From NCBI GenBank assembly GCA_003023565.1, contig PXSA01000037.1, forward strand, positions 1 through 64,000: 64,000 nt of DNA, written 5' to 3'. Of the stretch, positions 61,782 to 64,000 are shown piece by piece. The position numbers were made by a program, and so were the translations under genes. The notes beneath the pieces were generated by a model, which searched no databases, was not told the origin of the DNA, and saw only the letters and a list, made by a program, of their open reading frames with translations. How positions within the stretch are numbered: position 1 is the first letter of the stretch; every line of letters starts with the position of its first letter. The stretch is from Halobacteriales archaeon QS_9_68_17 (lineage in GTDB: Archaea > Halobacteriota > Halobacteria > Halobacteriales > Natronoarchaeaceae).

Positions 61782-62000
61782 CAGCCCTCGATCCCGATAG
61801 ACTGGCTACGGGTGGTCGCGCCCTCGGTCATCGAGGGTCACTTCGAGGACGCCGTCCCGGTAGGTCGCAGTGCTATCGTCCTCTTCGATCCCTTCGGGCA
61901 TCCGGAAGCTGCGGTGGTCGGTCTCCTCGCGACCGCGCCCGGCGTCCTCGTGTTCCGCGGCGGCGTTCGGTCGGCTCTCGTACCAACTGACGCTCTACTC
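61782..62000 (-). pseudogene. second Hsp20-type remnant, frameshifted
   Basis: Read leftward, the sequence gives SVSWYESRPNAAAEHEDAGR, then REETDHRSFRMPEGIEEDDS and ATYRDGVLEVTL. This is the later half of a small heat-shock or GvpH-like protein. After VTL a frame change is needed to reach MTEGATTRSQSIGIEG and the stop at 61782. The first half of the domain is absent. Confidence 0.55.
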
Positions 62001-62009
62001 TATCGACCG

Positions 62010-62379
62010 TCCGCCCGGCTCGGTCGCCGCCGAAGAGCCGGTCGAGAACCCACAGGACGGCAATAAACGGTGCGAGGGGGATGGGCAGGAGCGCCGTCCC
62101 CGCGGCCGTCACTGCCGACGAAACGCGGACCGACGGGCACGCCTCGACCGCCCCGCGTGCCGAGCGTGACACAGAGCGACGGCCGCCGAGATATTTCGGC
62201 TTCGAGAGCAGCCAGTAGTACTTTCATCAGCGACGTTAAACTTCACTCACGCCCCGTCCGGCCGCCGCGTCGGCGCGACTCGGCGGGGACGGCCCGAGGA
62301 CCCTTGGACATATGCAACGGAACGCACGCCGTCGGACCGGGAGGATCGTTCGCTCATCGACGCCGGACGGAGGGCCGGC
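62010..62379. other. region with decayed small membrane-protein sequence, otherwise no gene
   Basis: On the minus strand a piece reading GTALLPIPLAPFIAVLWVLD resembles one membrane span. A start-like MKVLLAALEAEISRRPSLC is in another frame at 62227, so a small membrane protein may have been frameshifted here. The rest up to the inositol-phosphate synthase start is unstructured and should hold its promoter. Confidence 0.3.
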
Positions 62380-63605
62380 ATGACCACGGGCGTCTGGCTG
62401 ATAGGCGCGCGGGGAAACACCGCGACGACGGCTATCGTCGGCGCTCGCGCGCTCTCGACGGGCGCGACCGATGCGACGGGGCTCGTGACGGAGCGGCCGC
62501 CCTGCACCGCGCTCGACCTGCCCCGGTCGAGGAGTTCGTCTTCGGCGGCCACGACATCCGCGACGGCGACCTCGTCGACGACGCGGAGCGCCTCCGCGCG
62601 GCGAACGGCGTGCCCGACCGCGAGACGATAGACGCCGTCCGGGACGACCTGGCGGCGATAGACGACCGGATCGAGCGCGGGACGGCGCTCAACTGCGGCG
62701 ACAGGGTGGCCGACCTGGCGGACGGGGAGTTGCTCGAAGACGACCGGACCGTCGGCGAAACGGTCGAGCGCCTCCGGGCCGACTACGAGCGGTTCCGCCG
62801 CGAGAACGACCTCGACGAGGTCGTCGTGGTCAACGTCGCCTCGACCGAACCGCCGGTCGACGACCCCGAGCGGTACGACTCGCGCGACGCGTTCGAGGCC
62901 GCCGTCGCGGACGACGACCGCGACCTGCCGGCGAGCGCGCTGTACGCCTACGCCGCGCTCGCGGAGGGACACCCGTACGCGAACTTCACGCCGAGCGCCG
63001 GCAGTTCGCTCGGCGGCCTGCGCGGCCTCGCCGCCGCGGAGGGAGTCCCTCACATGGGCAACGACGGGAAGACCGGCGAGTCGCTGGTGAAGGCGGCGCT
63101 CGGCCCGATGTTCGCCGGACGGAACCTACGCGTCCGGTCGTGGGAGGGCCACAACATCCTCGGCAACACCGACGGTCGCGTGCTGGAAGACGAGGCGAAC
63201 AAGGCGGGGAAAGTCGAGAGCAAGGGGGACATCCTCGACGGCATCCTCCCGGACGTGGGCCACAATCGGGTGCGGATCGACTACGCGCCGTCGCTGTCGG
63301 ACTGGAAGACGGCGTGGGACTACGTCCACTTCGAGGGCTTTCTCGGCACCGAGATGACGCTGCAGTTCACGTGGGAGGGGTCGGACTCGGCGCTCGCGGC
63401 ACCGCTCGTCCTCGACCTCGTCCGTCTGCTCGCGGAGGCGGACCGCCGCGGCGAGGGCGGCCTCCAGACACACCTGGCTTCCTTCTTCAAGGCCCCGGTC
63501 GGCGTCGACGAACACGGTCTCTCCCGGCAGTTCGACATGCTGGACGAGTACGTCGACGCCCGCGTCCGGGGCGGCGACCCGCCGCGTCCCCCGTCCGCGG
63601 AGTGA
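62380..63605 (+). pseudogene. ino1: myo-inositol-1-phosphate synthase with a one-base frameshift
   Basis: The enzyme makes inositol 1-phosphate from glucose 6-phosphate and supplies archaeal inositol lipids. It starts at the ATG 62380 (MTTGVWLIGARGNTATTAIV, NAD-binding motif) and runs to TERPPCTALDL at about 62520. There one G is missing from the expected CTG-GCC-CCG, and the true continuation PVEEFVFGGHDIRDGDLVDD is in the next frame. From there to 63605 it is intact, with NFTPSAGSSLGGL, GNDGKTGESLVKAAL and SWEGHNILGNTDGRVL. If not a sequencing error, the gene is inactive. It is otherwise full length, about 408 codons. Confidence 0.8.
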
Positions 63606-63748
63606 GGCCGGTCGTTCGCCCGCCGCTCTCAGCGACGGCGCGTCCGCTCCACGATGCGGGGCCGCCCCAACTCTTTTGCGAAACCCGACTCGATAGACGG
63701 CACGGTTAGTCCGATCCCGACGATATCGGGCCGCCGGAGAGCTACACG

Positions 63749-64000
63749 ATGACTGATAACGACAGCCGCGACCGAGGGATCCTCACGCCGGCCGACAGGG
63801 CCTTTCTCCGCGGCGAGGCCGCGCACGAGAGCGACCAGTCGGCGTACGACGCCCGATACCGCATCCGCAAGCGCCTGCGGGACGCGGCGTTCGACCTCGC
63901 GCTCCTGTTCGAACACATGGAGCCGCGCGACCGCGACCGGGTGTTCGCCGACGAGGCGCTGGACGACCCGCTCGTCGACGCCCTCGCGTTCTTCTACCTC
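63749..64000 (+). CDS. haloarchaeal hypothetical protein, 3' end outside window
   Basis: The first 84 codons are in the window, from the ATG 63749 (MTDNDSRDRGILTPADRAFL). The opening ILTPADRAFLRGEAAHESDQ with YDARYRIRKRLRDAAFDLAL is a pattern seen at the start of an uncharacterised haloarchaeal family. The sequence looks helical and soluble, and no membrane segment is seen so far. Confidence 0.6.
   Translation, partial: MTDNDSRDRGILTPADRAFLRGEAAHESDQSAYDARYRIRKRLRDAAFDLALLFEHMEPRDRDRVFADEALDDPLVDALAFFYL

Noticed and set aside
1-64000. tRNA, rRNA or CRISPR loci
   Set aside because: I looked for cloverleaf-like GC-rich segments with TTCGA arms and for regularly spaced repeats and found none that hold up.

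Overview
The window is a GC-rich haloarchaeal chromosome segment. Almost every intact protein is strongly acidic (Asp/Glu-rich), archaea-specific information-processing genes are present (Orc1/Cdc6, PolB2, NucS, a ThiD-ThiN fusion), and two secreted proteins end in the PGF-CTERM sorting signal typical of halophilic euryarchaea. I saw no tRNA, rRNA or CRISPR array. All calls come from reading the sequence without database searches.

Layout. 1-8.8 kb: the end of a 6-phosphogluconate dehydrogenase gene, membrane proteins, an aminoglycoside-phosphotransferase-like protein, MazG-like, glutaredoxin and cupin genes, and two broken oxidoreductase genes (aldo/keto reductase and zinc alcohol dehydrogenase), each interrupted by a 51-55 bp element made of two perfect hairpins. 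9-19 kb: a MutS-family ATPase, a DCC/HTTM pair, a membrane histidine kinase, a MOSC protein, and decayed pieces of cobalamin-synthesis genes (CbiE, CbiX, probably CbiG). 19-25.4 kb: a flavin disulfide reductase, a PGF-CTERM protein, KDG kinase and mutL. 25.8-31.8 kb: a catabolic cluster (3-hydroxyacyl-CoA dehydrogenase, zinc dehydrogenase, HpcH/HpaI aldolase, Gfo/Idh oxidoreductase, SDR), mostly pseudogenes, with AT-rich ends that truncate both neighbours. It looks like an island lying between mutL and mutS. 32-44 kb: two mutS genes, a broken thiDN gene with a palindromic operator, a PQQ-type propeller, an AIR-synthase-like protein, and nucS. 44-53.5 kb: a thioredoxin, a beta-helix/PKD surface protein, a serine hydrolase, a tight three-gene operon (RecA-like protein without a Walker A motif, small helical protein, PolB2 lacking catalytic residues), a VOC protein and an orc1 gene. 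54-60 kb: hydantoinase A/B genes (B broken), an Nramp-like transporter, an IS1341-type remnant and the RHH regulator it truncates. 60-64 kb: a maleate-isomerase-like protein lacking one cysteine, a DsbA-type protein, an Hsp20 remnant, a frameshifted inositol-phosphate synthase and the start of a hypothetical gene.

Three themes stand out. First, DNA-repair genes are unusually concentrated: three MutS homologues, MutL, NucS and the PolB2 operon. Second, about fifteen genes are broken or vestigial, many by internal deletions of a dozen or more codons. That pattern is not typical of random base-calling errors, although several single-base frameshifts (hbd, ino1, ADH) could be. Third, the two double-hairpin insertions share one architecture with compensatory stem changes, and look like a small mobile element family that I cannot assign to a known type.
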